In this document: positions 18,157 through 27,899 of the stretch, piece by piece
Numbering within the stretch: position 1 is the stretch's first letter
Layout: the number at the start of each line of letters is the position of its first letter
DNA from: an uncultured Clostridia bacterium
Lineage (GTDB): Bacteria; Bacillota; Clostridia; Christensenellales; CAG-314
Length of the DNA: 64,000 nucleotides
Assembly (NCBI GenBank): GCA_934203075.1
Contig: CAKPYT010000040.1
Span: 1 to 64,000 of the forward strand
Direction: 5' to 3'
Translations under genes and position numbers: made by a program
Notes under the pieces: model-generated
Database searches by the model: none
What the model was told of the DNA's origin: nothing
What the model saw: only the letters and a program-made list of their open reading frames with translations

Positions 18157-18206
18157 TCAGGAAACTTTGGTAAAGAGAAAGAGGATCGGGCCCCTCGGGA
18201 GTCGTC

Positions 18207-18689
18207 TCAGCGGTTGCGCGCGTTGCGATCCGTAATGTTGTCCAACCCGACGACAAGCGCCACCAGAAGAGGAATGTTTTCTTCGTTTGCTTCGATTTCG
18301 TACGTGTCGAGCAAAGCAAAGAAATTGCGGTGAACGGTTCCGATTTTCTCGTTGTTTTTCAAAACGTCCATGGTGTTGAAGTCTCCGCTCCACACAAGGG
18401 AAACGTTGTCCTGATAGCCTTCCAGCAGAAAACGCTCTTTGCTGAACGGTTTGCTGCGCAAAAGGGCAATGGTTTCGCCTTCGGCATCGCAAAGATACGC
18501 ACTGTGGAACATCCAGTTAAAAAACTTGTTGCGCACAATGTACAGCACTTTTCCGTCCGGCGTACAAATGCGCTTTTTGTGTGTGATGCTGAACAGTTTT
18601 CCTTTCACCGTCAAAACGTCTTTTCCGGTTTCGTCCTTGATGGAAGAACTTCCTCTCAAAGATATTTTGTTTTTTAAAATGATTTTCAT
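18207..18689 (-). CDS. LURP-one-related / YxjI-like family protein
   Basis: 160 residues, predicted soluble and beta-rich, with the pattern of the tubby-C-terminal-like LOR/YxjI family. Examples are the repeated two-strand units SIKDETGKDVLTVKGKLFS, CTPDGKVLYIVRNK and LCDAEGETIALLRSK. The acidic C-terminal segment VALVVGLDNITD is characteristic of this family. The biochemical function is not established; membrane or lipid association is proposed for relatives. The ATG at 18689 has AAAAGGG upstream and is preferred over an extension to 18791. Confidence 0.75.
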   Translation of the reverse strand: MKIILKNKISLRGSSSIKDETGKDVLTVKGKLFSITHKKRICTPDGKVLYIVRNKFFNWMFHSAYLCDAEGETIALLRSKPFSKERFLLEGYQDNVSLVWSGDFNTMDVLKNNEKIGTVHRNFFALLDTYEIEANEENIPLLVALVVGLDNITDRNARNR

Positions 18690-18830
18690 AACCCTTTTCT
18701 CCCTTCGGCAATTCGCCGTTTTGTTCTTTTTTAGTGTATGTTCAGGATTCTTTTCGAGGAGGTCGTCCTCCCTTCGGCGGCGGTTTCGCATGCAACGTCC
18801 GCTCTTCCGCCGGAAGAACCGGCTCTCCGG

Positions 18831-19346
18831 TTAAAAGAAGGCTTTGGCAGCGATTGCGGCAGTGGTCGCAAGGGCGGCAATCCAAAACAGGAAGCGCAGC
18901 ATCTTTGCGGTTTTGATGTTCTTTTTTGCCACGGCATCGCAGTAGAACGTGTTTTGCAGCAGTTCCGCGCGGCAGGTGCCCTCCACCGTTACCGCCGGGG
19001 TGTTTTCCCGAAAAGTTCCCGCACGAATCAGAACGCTGTCGTCTGTCGGGGAGGCAAGATTCGGGTAGAGGTTCATCGATACGTTCGCCGCACGGCACTT
19101 TTTGTTTCGCCGCACGTCAAAAATACCGAAAAGGCTGACGATAAAATACAAAAGATCAAACCAGAACCACGCCTTGGTGCTTTCCTCAAAAACGCGTTTC
19201 AACTCTACGGAAACGCAATCCGTTTTTTCCACTTCGCACGTGCCGTTTCCGTAACGGTCGTACTTTAAGGATGCGGGCTGCCCGTTCACGTGGACGATCG
19301 GTGCAAAGCGTTTGGTGTTTCGGAATTCTAATTTCAGTTTTCCCAT
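18831..19346 (-). CDS. Hypothetical membrane-associated protein
   Basis: 171 residues. The N-terminal half is predicted soluble (FRNTKRFAPIVHVNGQPA). One hydrophobic segment lies near residues 60-76 (WFWFDLLYFIVSLFGIF), and a second, MLRFLFWIAALATTAAIAA, is at the C-terminus. The family is not recognised. It starts one base after the stop of the gene at 19348 (TAACATG), so translation is coupled and the two probably act together. Confidence 0.65.
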   Translation of the reverse strand: MGKLKLEFRNTKRFAPIVHVNGQPASLKYDRYGNGTCEVEKTDCVSVELKRVFEESTKAWFWFDLLYFIVSLFGIFDVRRNKKCRAANVSMNLYPNLASPTDDSVLIRAGTFRENTPAVTVEGTCRAELLQNTFYCDAVAKKNIKTAKMLRFLFWIAALATTAAIAAKAFF

Positions 19347-19347
19347 G

Positions 19348-19785
19348 TTACTCTACCCCCGTAATCGGTATGACCTGAAAGACAATTGCCAGCAACAGAA
19401 GGCCGAGAACTACCAGCACGCCGATTTCAAAACCGATTCTCCCCTTGGAAGCCTTTTCCGGATCTGCCCGCAGGCAAATCAGGGAAAGAATGCTTGTAAC
19501 GATGGCCACAATCAGCGATGGCAGAAACGCCTGCATCAAAAACGGCAGGATTTCGGAGGCAGACGCCAGATTGTGAATTGCGTCGATGCAACCAGGCCAA
19601 AGAACGTACAAAAGGCCGCAGCTGCCGACCAGCAGCAGAACAATCAGCATGACGCCGAACACAACGGCCAGGGCTGTAATGGTGCTGGAAAGTGCGCAAA
19701 GAATCGCAACTACCGTTGCGGCAACGGAAAAATTGGAAAAAATCTTTCCGAGGTGCGTAACGCGTAGTTTCCCCAAATATCCCAT
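19348..19785 (-). CDS. Hypothetical four-helix membrane protein
   Basis: 145 residues with three or four hydrophobic segments: about 20-60 (a double segment rich in A, V and L), 80-105, and 122-142. The ATG has AAAGAGGAGATTGAT upstream. It is the first gene of a two-gene unit with 18831. The family is not recognised. Confidence 0.65.
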   Translation of the reverse strand: MGYLGKLRVTHLGKIFSNFSVAATVVAILCALSSTITALAVVFGVMLIVLLLVGSCGLLYVLWPGCIDAIHNLASASEILPFLMQAFLPSLIVAIVTSILSLICLRADPEKASKGRIGFEIGVLVVLGLLLLAIVFQVIPITGVE

Positions 19786-19905
19786 ATCAATCTCCTCTTT
19801 CTTGAATACTGCAGAATGCTTTTGCTATATGATATAGGATTTTTCCCAAAAAATCAATAGAAGGAGGGAAAAAACGCAAGGAACGGGCGCTAGGGAAGGT
19901 TTCGG

Positions 19906-19934
19906 TTTACAAAACGGGGATTTTTTGCTATACT
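19906..19934 (+). promoter_or_regulatory. Promoter of tilS-hpt
   Basis: TTTACA (19906-19911), a 17-base spacer and TATACT (19929-19934). Only six bases separate the -10 box from the ATG, so transcription should begin at or next to the start codon. Confidence 0.75.
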
Positions 19935-19940
19935 GCGGGT

Positions 19941-21215
19941 ATGAAAACGGATTTTTTGTTCGAGCATTGCAAAGTCGTATTGGCCGTTTCCGGCGGGGTG
20001 GACAGCATGGTGATGCTGCACCGGTTTTTGTCACTCTCCGTCCCGATGGAATTGCAGGTGGTGACGGTGCAGCACGGCTTACGCAAAGAAGCGCAGGCGG
20101 AAGCGGCAGGGGTGCGTGCCTATTGCGAGGCACACGGTGTTCCGTTCGTTTCGGAAACGGTAGACGTGCCGGAGTATTGCCGCAGGAATAAAGTATCCGT
20201 CGAAACGGGGGCACGGCAGCTTCGGTACGAAGTGCTGCTGCGCTACGCTTCCCGTGCGGATTTTCTGTGCCTGGCGCACCAGGCAGAGGATAACGCCGAA
20301 ACGGTGCTGATGCATCTGGTGCGCGGCTCGGGGCTTTCGGGCGTGTGCGGCATGGCAGAGCATTGCGGAAAAATCGTCCGGCCGATGCTGGGAGAAACGC
20401 GGGAGGAAATTCTGCGTTACGCTGCGGAACATCGCATCCCTTATTGGGAGGATGCGTCGAATGCGGACGTGCGTTACACCCGCAACTATTTTCGTCACGA
20501 GGTGTTGCCGGTATTGCAAAAGGTGAATCCCCGGGCGACGGAGGCGATTTGTCGGTTTTCCGCCGTTGCTGCGGAGGATGAGGCCTTACTGCAAAGTCTG
20601 GTAAAAGAGGAATGGATCGGGGCAGGGCCGGGAGGCTCGGTTACGCTTGCAAAAGAGGCGTTCGACGCCCTTCCTTTGGCACGTCGGGCAATTCTTCGCG
20701 TGCTGCGTTCGTTCGGGGTGTGGCAAAACGTGGAGGCAAAACATCTGCAAGGCGTGTGCGATTTGTTCCTGCACAAACAAAATGCGAAAATTTACGAGCT
20801 ACCCTTTGACATTCGGGTGGTGAGGGATTATAATCAACTCATATTTTACAAAGGTTCCGAAACGCTCAGCGATGCGGAAGAGCCTTTCCGCGAAGGAAAA
20901 ACGCGATTCGACGGTCAGACGATATGGGTAACCCAAAGCGGTTGCGGTCTGCGTTTCGATCCGACGAAGCTTCCGCAAGGGTGTGTTTTCCGGCACCGGC
21001 GCGAAGGGGATCGGTTCTGCAAGTTCGGCGGAGGCACGAAATCGCTCGGAGACTTTTTGACGGATCGTAAAATCTCGCACGCCGTGCGAGACAAGCTGAT
21101 CGTGGTGGCAAAGGGAAGCGACGTATACGTCGTGATCGGGGTGGAAATTGCCGACTCGGTAAAAGCGGAACACAACGCAAACGAAAGATTTATCTACATG
21201 GGGGAAGAAGGATGA
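19941..21215 (+). CDS. tilS: tRNA(Ile)-lysidine synthase
   Basis: 424 residues. It converts C34 of tRNA-Ile(CAU) to lysidine and is essential in bacteria. The PP-loop SGGVDS is at residues 17-22, with family blocks LAHQAEDNAETVLMHLVRG and WEDASNADVRYTRNYFRH. The C-terminal TilS domain ends with GGGTKSLGDFLTDRKIS. The ATG at 19941 lies almost on the predicted transcription start and has no Shine-Dalgarno, so the message appears leaderless. It overlaps hpt by four bases (ATGA), the usual Bacillota arrangement. Confidence 0.95.
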   Translation: MKTDFLFEHCKVVLAVSGGVDSMVMLHRFLSLSVPMELQVVTVQHGLRKEAQAEAAGVRAYCEAHGVPFVSETVDVPEYCRRNKVSVETGARQLRYEVLLRYASRADFLCLAHQAEDNAETVLMHLVRGSGLSGVCGMAEHCGKIVRPMLGETREEILRYAAEHRIPYWEDASNADVRYTRNYFRHEVLPVLQKVNPRATEAICRFSAVAAEDEALLQSLVKEEWIGAGPGGSVTLAKEAFDALPLARRAILRVLRSFGVWQNVEAKHLQGVCDLFLHKQNAKIYELPFDIRVVRDYNQLIFYKGSETLSDAEEPFREGKTRFDGQTIWVTQSGCGLRFDPTKLPQGCVFRHRREGDRFCKFGGGTKSLGDFLTDRKISHAVRDKLIVVAKGSDVYVVIGVEIADSVKAEHNANERFIYMGEEG

Positions 21216-21763
21216 AAACGCACGAATACGTAGAGAGAGTACTGATTTCGAAGGAAGAGATTGCCAGACGGGTGCAGGAAATGGGCGCTCAACTGACGGA
21301 GGACTATCGCGGCAAAAACCCGCTGTTCGTTTGTATTCTGAAGGGCGCCGTTTTGTATTTTGCAGATCTGGTACGCGCGGTGGATACGGACATCGAGTTG
21401 GAGTTTATGGCAATCAGTTCGTACGGAAGCGGCACGACGACCAGCGGAGAAGTGCGCATTTTGAAGGATCTCGGAGTCAGCATCGAAGGGAGAGACGTCG
21501 TCATTGTGGAGGACATCGTCGATACGGGCATCACTTTGAACTATCTGTGCAAACAATTGAAAACACGCGGTGCCAAATCGGTGGAAATTGCCTGTTTGCT
21601 GACGAAACCGTCCAGACGTCGTTCGGAAGTGAACGTAAAATACGTCGGTTTCGAAATTCCGAACGAGTTCGTCATCGGGTACGGGTTGGACTTTGCGGAA
21701 AAATTCCGCAATCTCGAGGACGTGTGCATTTTAAAACCCATGGCATACAGCTCGGAACAATAG
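21212..21763 (+). CDS. hpt: Hypoxanthine phosphoribosyltransferase
   Basis: 183 residues. It salvages hypoxanthine and guanine with PRPP. The PRPP-binding motif VVIVEDIVDTGITL is at about residues 96-109; other blocks are LKGAVLYFADLVRA and VGFEIPNEFVIGYGLDF. It is translationally coupled to tilS, and GGGGGAAGAAGG upstream serves as ribosome binding site. The length is normal. Confidence 0.95.
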   Translation: MKTHEYVERVLISKEEIARRVQEMGAQLTEDYRGKNPLFVCILKGAVLYFADLVRAVDTDIELEFMAISSYGSGTTTSGEVRILKDLGVSIEGRDVVIVEDIVDTGITLNYLCKQLKTRGAKSVEIACLLTKPSRRRSEVNVKYVGFEIPNEFVIGYGLDFAEKFRNLEDVCILKPMAYSSEQ

Positions 21764-21796
21764 GCAGAAAAAAGAAAGAAACGCTCTTTTGCGTAC

Positions 21797-21830
21797 GGCG
21801 CGTCCGGAGGATTCCGGGCGCGTTTTTTAT
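21797..21830 (+). terminator. Terminator of tilS-hpt
   Basis: CGCGTCCGG (21799-21807) pairs with CCGGGCGCG (21814-21822) and is followed by T6. Confidence 0.85.
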
Positions 21831-21897
21831 CGGGGCAAAACTCTTTTTTACAGTAAAGCATTAAACTCATTTCTTTGGCGAACCGCAAGAAAAAGCA

Positions 21898-21926
21898 TTG
21901 ATTTTTCGTTCTAAGTATGATTTAAT
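21898..21926 (+). promoter_or_regulatory. Possible promoter of the hut genes
   Basis: TTGATT (21898-21903), a 17-base spacer and TTTAAT (21921-21926). The match is moderate. No obvious operator or riboswitch was seen in the 60-base leader. Confidence 0.4.
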
Positions 21927-21987
21927 AATAATGTTTAATTCTGGTCTCCGGTCAGAACGGAACCAAGAACAAGAGGAAGGTTATTGC

Positions 21988-23520
21988 ATGGAGAAAGTAT
22001 GGATTGACGGCTCTACCCTAACGATAGAGGACGTGGTAAAAGTAGCAAGAGGGAAAGCTCAGGTGGAATTGGATCCGAAGGCTCTTCCGCGCATGAAAGC
22101 ATCTCGCGATCTGGTAGAACGCGTGGTCGAAGAAGCTCGCCCGGTGTACGGCATTACGACCGGTTTCGGGAAGTTTGCAGACGTGTCGATTTCGGAAGAA
22201 GACAGTCGCCAGCTGCAAAAAAACCTCATCATGAGTCACTCCTGCGGCGTCGGCGAACCGTTCCCGGAAGAAATCGTGCGTGCTATGATGCTATTGCGTC
22301 TGAACGCGCTCTCCGTCGGGAACAGCGGCATCAGTCAAAATACTTTTCAAACGCTGTTGGCCGCGTTGAATAAAGGCGTTGTTCCGGTGATTCCCTGCAA
22401 AGGGTCTCTCGGGGCTAGCGGCGATCTGGCTCCGCTCAGCCACATGGTGCTTACCATCATCGGCGAGGGCGAAGCGTTTTATCAGGGCGTTCGCATGCCC
22501 AGTGCGGAAGCGTTGAAAAAAGCAGGCATTACGCCCTGCGAATTAACTTCGAAAGAAGGTCTGGCACTGAACAACGGCACACAGGCGATGAACTCTATCG
22601 CGACGCTTGCCGTCAACGACGCTGCGATTCTTTCCAAAACGGCGGATATTGCCGCAGCCTTGTCGCTGGAAGCTTTGCAGGGGATCATTTCGGCGTTCGA
22701 TCCGCGCATTCAGGAAGTGCGTCATCAACCCGGGCAAAAGAAAGTGGCACAAAACGTGCGCACGATTCTGGACGGCAGCAAAAACGTGACCAAACAGGGC
22801 GATTTGCGCGTGCAGGATCCGTATTGCCTGCGTTGTGTCCCGCAAATTCACGGACCTTCCAAGGATTCGTTGGAATACGTTACAGGAATCGTCAGCAGAG
22901 AAATCAATGCCGTAACGGATAACCCGCTGATTTTTGCCGAAACGGATGAAACGTTCAGCGGCGGCAATTTCCACGGGCAATATCTGTCTATGGCGATGGA
23001 CTTCCTCGGAATTGCCGTGGCAGAATTCGCCAACGTTTCCGAACGGCGTATCGAGCGTATGGTTAACCCGCAGTTGTCCTTCGGCTTGCCGGCATTCCTC
23101 GTGAAAAACGGCGGTCTGAACAGCGGCTTTATGATTCCGCAGTACGTAGCGGCTGCGCTCGTTTCCGAAAACAAGGTGTTGGCGCACCCGGCCGTAGTAG
23201 ACAGCATCACTTCCAGCGCAAACCAGGAAGACCTCGTTTCCATGGGAATGACGGCGGCACGGAAAGCGCGCGAAATCATTTTTAACGTTACAAACGTTTT
23301 GGGCATAGAGGTTCTGGTGGCTTGCCAGGCAATCGAGTTGGCAGGGCGTGTCGAAACGCTTGCTCCCGCTACGCGCGCGGTGTTCGATCGCGTTCGTCGG
23401 GAAATTGCTTTTGTCGAAAACGACAGATATCTTTCTCCGGATATTCACAAAGCGGCAGCGCTTGTGAAGAGCGGAGAAATCGTAGCGGCTTGCGAAGCCG
23501 TTACCGGTAAATTATTCTAA
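21988..23520 (+). CDS. hutH: Histidine ammonia-lyase
   Basis: 510 residues. It deaminates histidine to urocanate. The Ala-Ser-Gly triad that cyclises to the MIO cofactor is at residues 143-145 (GSLGASGDLAPLSH). Active-site blocks YGITTGFGKF and QDPYCLRCVPQIHG are intact. The ATG at 21988 has GAGGAAGG upstream and gives the usual family length; an in-frame extension to 21898 would overlap the promoter region. It is the first gene of the five-gene hut run. Confidence 0.97.
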   Translation: MEKVWIDGSTLTIEDVVKVARGKAQVELDPKALPRMKASRDLVERVVEEARPVYGITTGFGKFADVSISEEDSRQLQKNLIMSHSCGVGEPFPEEIVRAMMLLRLNALSVGNSGISQNTFQTLLAALNKGVVPVIPCKGSLGASGDLAPLSHMVLTIIGEGEAFYQGVRMPSAEALKKAGITPCELTSKEGLALNNGTQAMNSIATLAVNDAAILSKTADIAAALSLEALQGIISAFDPRIQEVRHQPGQKKVAQNVRTILDGSKNVTKQGDLRVQDPYCLRCVPQIHGPSKDSLEYVTGIVSREINAVTDNPLIFAETDETFSGGNFHGQYLSMAMDFLGIAVAEFANVSERRIERMVNPQLSFGLPAFLVKNGGLNSGFMIPQYVAAALVSENKVLAHPAVVDSITSSANQEDLVSMGMTAARKAREIIFNVTNVLGIEVLVACQAIELAGRVETLAPATRAVFDRVRREIAFVENDRYLSPDIHKAAALVKSGEIVAACEAVTGKLF

Positions 23521-23547
23521 TACTATCGAAGGAGGAACAACAATCTT

Positions 23548-25587
23548 ATGGTATCGAATCTGGATATTTCCAAAGCAATGACCATTAAACTGGACGGCGA
23601 ACTGCCTCCGAAAAAATCGTTTCAGGAGGGAATTCGCAGGGCTCCGAAACGTGAGTTCTTACTCTCGGAAAAAGATACGGAACTGGCGCTGAAAAATGCG
23701 TTGCGCTACTGCCCGGAAGAATGGCACGAAACCTTAATTCCGGAGTTTTTGGACGAATTGTATACGCACGGACGTATTTACGGCTATCGTTTCCGTCCCG
23801 AAGGACGCCTGAAAGGCAAGCCGATTGATGAATACAAGGGAAACTGCATCGAAGGAAAGGCGTTCCAGGTGATGATTGATAACAATCTGGATTTTGATAT
23901 CGCATTGTATCCTTACGAATTGGTAACGTACGGGGAAACCGGTCAGGTTTGCCAGAACTGGATGCAGTATCTGCTCATTAAAAAGTATCTCGAAGTCCTG
24001 CGGGACGATCAGACGCTGGTCGTGATGAGCGGGCATCCGCTCGGGTTGTTCCGTTCCGCAAAAACTTCTCCGAGGGTCATCATCACCAACGCATTGATGA
24101 TCGGCCGTTTCGACGATCAGGAAAACTGGCACCGTGCGGAAGCGCTGGGGGTTGCCAACTACGGGCAGATGACGGCCGGCGGCTGGATGTACATCGGGCC
24201 TCAGGGCATTGTACACGGCACCTATAACACCATTCTGAATGCGGCACGCCTGAAACTCGGCGTAGGCGAACGCGAAGATCTCCGCGGAAAACTGTTTGTA
24301 TCGTCCGGTCTCGGCGGTATGAGCGGCGCGCAGGGCAAAGCGTGCGAAATCGCAAACGGCGTCTGCATCATTGCGGAAGTGGACGCGTCCCGCATCGAAA
24401 CCCGTCATAGCCAGGGCTGGATCAGCCGCGTGACGGATTCTGCAAAAGAGGCATTTGCCATTGCGCAGGAATATATGGCGAAAAAGGAAAAAATGTCCAT
24501 CGCCTACCACGGCAACATTGTAGACTTGCTGCAATATGCCATCAACCATAACATTCATATCGATTTGTTAAGCGATCAGACGTCCTGCCACGCCGTGTAC
24601 GACGGCGGCTATTGCCCGCAAGGCCTGACCTTTGAAGAACGCACCGAAATGTTGGCGAACGATCCGGAACAATTCCGCGCCATGGTCGACAAAACGCTGA
24701 AAGCGCATTTCGAAGCGATTAAAGAACTGCACGCAAGAGGAACTTACTTCTTCGACTACGGCAACAGCTTTATGAAATCCGTTTACGACAGCGGCGTAAA
24801 AGAGATTTGCGCCAACGGCGAAAACGAACTGGACGGCTTCATTTTCCCATCCTACGTGGAAGATATTCTGGGCCCCGTTTGCTTCGACTACGGCTACGGT
24901 CCGTTCCGTTGGGTCTGCCTCAGCGGCAAACCGGAAGATTTGCACAAAACGGATATGGCAGCGATGGAATGCATCGATCCGAACAGACGCTATCAGGATT
25001 ATGATAACTGGGTATGGATCCGCGATGCGGAAAAGAACAAACTCGTGGTCGGCACGCAGGCGCGTATTTTGTATCAGGATGCCATCGGCCGTATGAAAAT
25101 TGCGTTGAAGTTCAACGAAATGGTGCGTAACGGCGAAGTCGGCCCCATCATGATGGGGCGTGATCACCACGACTGCGGCGGTACGGACGCTCCGTTCCGC
25201 GAAACCTCCAACATTAAGGACGGGTCGAACATCATGGCGGATATGGCAACGCAGATTTATGCGGGCAACGCGGCGCGCGGCATGAGCCTTGTGGCTTTGC
25301 ACAACGGCGGCGGCACGGGCATCGGCAACGCCATCAACGGCGGTTTCGGCATGGTGCTGGACGGAAGCGAACGCGTGGATGCTATTCTGCAACTTTCCAT
25401 GCCTTGGGACGTTATGGGCGGGGTGGCTCGCCGCAGCTGGGCGCGCAACGAGCATGCGCTTACCACCAGCATCGAGTATAACGGCCTGAACATGAATTCT
25501 CACATCACTCTGCCGTACCTGGCGGACGAACAAAAAGTGCACGAAGCGGTTGCAAGCACGTATGCGGCAAACGCTCACAAAAAATAA
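23548..25587 (+). CDS. hutU: Urocanate hydratase
   Basis: 679 residues, the longer form of urocanase (the Bacillus and Pseudomonas enzymes are about 555). It adds water to urocanate to give imidazolone propionate using tightly bound NAD+. Recognised blocks are VMSGHPLGLF, YIGPQGIVHGTYNT, the nucleotide region LFVSSGLGGMSGAQGKA, MMGRDHHDCGGTDAPFRET and VALHNGGGTGIGNAINGG. GAAGGAGGAAC precedes the ATG, 27 bases after hutH. Confidence 0.96.
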   Translation: MVSNLDISKAMTIKLDGELPPKKSFQEGIRRAPKREFLLSEKDTELALKNALRYCPEEWHETLIPEFLDELYTHGRIYGYRFRPEGRLKGKPIDEYKGNCIEGKAFQVMIDNNLDFDIALYPYELVTYGETGQVCQNWMQYLLIKKYLEVLRDDQTLVVMSGHPLGLFRSAKTSPRVIITNALMIGRFDDQENWHRAEALGVANYGQMTAGGWMYIGPQGIVHGTYNTILNAARLKLGVGEREDLRGKLFVSSGLGGMSGAQGKACEIANGVCIIAEVDASRIETRHSQGWISRVTDSAKEAFAIAQEYMAKKEKMSIAYHGNIVDLLQYAINHNIHIDLLSDQTSCHAVYDGGYCPQGLTFEERTEMLANDPEQFRAMVDKTLKAHFEAIKELHARGTYFFDYGNSFMKSVYDSGVKEICANGENELDGFIFPSYVEDILGPVCFDYGYGPFRWVCLSGKPEDLHKTDMAAMECIDPNRRYQDYDNWVWIRDAEKNKLVVGTQARILYQDAIGRMKIALKFNEMVRNGEVGPIMMGRDHHDCGGTDAPFRETSNIKDGSNIMADMATQIYAGNAARGMSLVALHNGGGTGIGNAINGGFGMVLDGSERVDAILQLSMPWDVMGGVARRSWARNEHALTTSIEYNGLNMNSHITLPYLADEQKVHEAVASTYAANAHKK

Positions 25588-25606
25588 ACAAGGAAGTGCT
25601 TCAAAA

Positions 25607-26590
25607 GTGTTTAACAAAGTTTTGGAATGCGTGCCGAATTTCAGTGAAGGCCGCGATCAGGCAAAAATTGAAAAAATCGTAGATTGCTTCCGCAATGTGG
25701 AAGGGGTAAAACTGTTGGATTACAGCAGCGATAAGGATCATAACCGCACGGTAGTAACCGTTGTCGGGGAGCCGCAGCCTTTGGCGCAGGCGGTGATTCA
25801 TGCGGCAGGGGTTGCACAGCAGCTCATCGACCTCACCAAGCACGAGGGACAGCACCCGCGTATGGGGGCTACGGACGTGGTTCCGTTCATCCCGATTCAG
25901 AACGTGACGGAAGAAGAGGCCATTGCCCTCTCGAAGGAAGTGGGAAAAGCACTGTACGAACAGTATCAGATCCCCGTGTTCCTGTATGAAAAATCCGCAA
26001 GCGCACCGCATCGCGAAAACCTTGCGGCCGTCAGAAAAGGGCAGTTCGAAGGAATGGCGGAAAAAATGCAGGATCCGCAATGGCATCCCGATTTCGGCGA
26101 AAATCATCCGCATCCGACGGCAGGCGTAACGGCGGTCGGGATGCGTATGCCGCTGGTTGCGTTTAACGTCAATATCGATTGCCCGGATTTCTCCGTGGCG
26201 GATCGCATCGCAAGGAAAGTGCGTTTTATCGGCGGCGGGTTTCGCTTCTGTAAAGCAATGGGCGTAGACCTTGCGGAACGCAAACAGGTGCAGGTGTCCA
26301 TGAACATGACGGATTTCACCCGCACGGCATTGTACTACAGCTACGAATTTATTAAAATGGAAGCAAAACGCTACGGCGTGGAAGTCATCGGCAGCGAAGT
26401 CATCGGGCTGGTGCCGTACCAGGCGTTGTATGCGTGCGCGGAGTATTCCTTGATGTGTCAGGGAAAAACGGCGGAAGAAGTTCAATTGATGGACGAATAC
26501 GACGTGGTTTCCGCTGCGGAAGAATACCTCAAAATCGAAAACTTCTCTCAAAGTCAGGTTTTGGAATTCAAAATCAAAGAATCGAATTAA
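25607..26590 (+). CDS. ftcD: Glutamate formimidoyltransferase
   Basis: 327 residues. It transfers the formimino group of formiminoglutamate to THF, releasing glutamate. The N-terminal family signature VLECVPNFSEGRD is present, as are DHNRTVVTVVG and HPRMGATDVVPFIP. It contains only the transferase domain; the cyclodeaminase is encoded separately by the gene at 27900. A GTG start at 25607 is chosen because AAGGAAG lies upstream at good spacing and an ATG in the same frame would lie inside hutU. Confidence 0.93.
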   Translation: MFNKVLECVPNFSEGRDQAKIEKIVDCFRNVEGVKLLDYSSDKDHNRTVVTVVGEPQPLAQAVIHAAGVAQQLIDLTKHEGQHPRMGATDVVPFIPIQNVTEEEAIALSKEVGKALYEQYQIPVFLYEKSASAPHRENLAAVRKGQFEGMAEKMQDPQWHPDFGENHPHPTAGVTAVGMRMPLVAFNVNIDCPDFSVADRIARKVRFIGGGFRFCKAMGVDLAERKQVQVSMNMTDFTRTALYYSYEFIKMEAKRYGVEVIGSEVIGLVPYQALYACAEYSLMCQGKTAEEVQLMDEYDVVSAAEEYLKIENFSQSQVLEFKIKESN

Positions 26591-26593
26591 CGC

Positions 26594-26632
26594 AGGAAAA
26601 AACGGTCGGGGAGAACTCGGCCGTTTTTTTAA
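26594..26632 (+). terminator. Terminator-like hairpin between ftcD and hutI
   Basis: AAAAAACGGTC pairs with GGCCGTTTTTT (about 26597-26607 with 26619-26629), followed by T. It lies inside the hut run and may lower readthrough into hutI and fchA. Confidence 0.65.
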
Positions 26633-26642
26633 GGGAGACAAA

Positions 26643-27890
26643 ATGAAAACAGCATTGATTCATATCACGCAACTTGTAACGTGCAAAGGCTCGCACGCAA
26701 AGCACGGCAAAGAAATGAGTGAGATTGGCGTCATCGAGAACGGCTGCGTCGTTGTAGAGGGCGAAACGATCGAAGCCGTCGGCAGTATGAAAGAATTGGC
26801 GCAGAAGTACGATTTCGACCAAATGAACGTCATCGATTGTTCCGGCAAAACGGTGTTGCCCGGGTTTGTGGATTCGCACACGCATCTGGTTTTCGGCGGC
26901 TATCGTGCCGATGAATTCGATTGGCGTCTGAAAGGCATGAGTTATATGGATATCATGTTGCGCGGTGGCGGAATTCAGGCAACGACCGACGCTACGCGCA
27001 CAACCTCCAAGGAAGATCTGAAAAAATCTGCCAAGCGTCGTCTGAAAAGCGTTTTGCAGTTCGGCGTCACCACCCTGGAAGCCAAAAGCGGCTACGGGCT
27101 GGACGGCGAAAACGAAATCAAGCAGTTGGAAGTCGTGCAGGAATTGCAAAACGAACAGCCGGTGGAATTGGTTTCTACTTTTATGGGGGCGCATAGCGTT
27201 CCCCCGCAATACAAAGGCAGGGAGGAAGAGTTCATCCGTTATTTGATCGACGAAGTTCTGCCGGTGGTGAAAGAACGGAATCTGGCGGAGTTTTGCGATA
27301 TTTTTTGCGAGGATAACGTTTTCAGCGTGGAACAGAGCCGCCTGATGCTGACGGAAGCGCAAAAAATGGGCTTCGGTGCCAAAATTCACGCGGATGAAAT
27401 CGTCACGTTGAACGGGGCGGGGCTCGCGGCAGAAATCGGTGCCGTTTCGGCAGACCATCTGTTGCATGCCTCCGACGAGGGGCTGAAAGCGCTTGCAAAT
27501 TCCAAAACCATTGCAACGTGTTTGCCGGCAACCGCCTTTTGTCTGAACGATACCTATGCAAACGCCCGTAAAATGATCGATCTGGGGTGTGCGGTGGCCG
27601 TTGCCAGCGACCTGAATCCCGGCAGTTGTTTCTGCGAAAGTATTCCGCTTATCATTTTCCTCTGCACGATGTACATGCACATGACCATCGAAGAAACCGT
27701 CACGGCATTGACCATCAACGGGGCGGCGGCAATCCGCAGAGAACACAAAGTGGGCAGCATCGAACCGGGCAAGCAGGCGGATATGGTCATTTTGGAATGG
27801 CCGTCCATTCATTTCCTTCCTTACCATACGGCAGTAAACTCCGTAGAAAAAGTGGTAAAAAAGGGCAAACTTGTGTACGAACGGGCATAA
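26643..27890 (+). CDS. hutI: Imidazolonepropionase
   Basis: 415 residues of the amidohydrolase superfamily. It hydrolyses imidazolone propionate to formiminoglutamate. The metal-binding HxH is H79-T80-H81 in VDSHTHLVFGG. Further blocks are TTLEAKSGYGLD, KIHADEI and VAVASDLNPGSC. GGGAGAC precedes the ATG. The gene order (U, ftcD, I) does not follow pathway order. Confidence 0.96.
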   Translation: MKTALIHITQLVTCKGSHAKHGKEMSEIGVIENGCVVVEGETIEAVGSMKELAQKYDFDQMNVIDCSGKTVLPGFVDSHTHLVFGGYRADEFDWRLKGMSYMDIMLRGGGIQATTDATRTTSKEDLKKSAKRRLKSVLQFGVTTLEAKSGYGLDGENEIKQLEVVQELQNEQPVELVSTFMGAHSVPPQYKGREEEFIRYLIDEVLPVVKERNLAEFCDIFCEDNVFSVEQSRLMLTEAQKMGFGAKIHADEIVTLNGAGLAAEIGAVSADHLLHASDEGLKALANSKTIATCLPATAFCLNDTYANARKMIDLGCAVAVASDLNPGSCFCESIPLIIFLCTMYMHMTIEETVTALTINGAAAIRREHKVGSIEPGKQADMVILEWPSIHFLPYHTAVNSVEKVVKKGKLVYERA

Positions 27891-27899
27891 AGGGGTACT

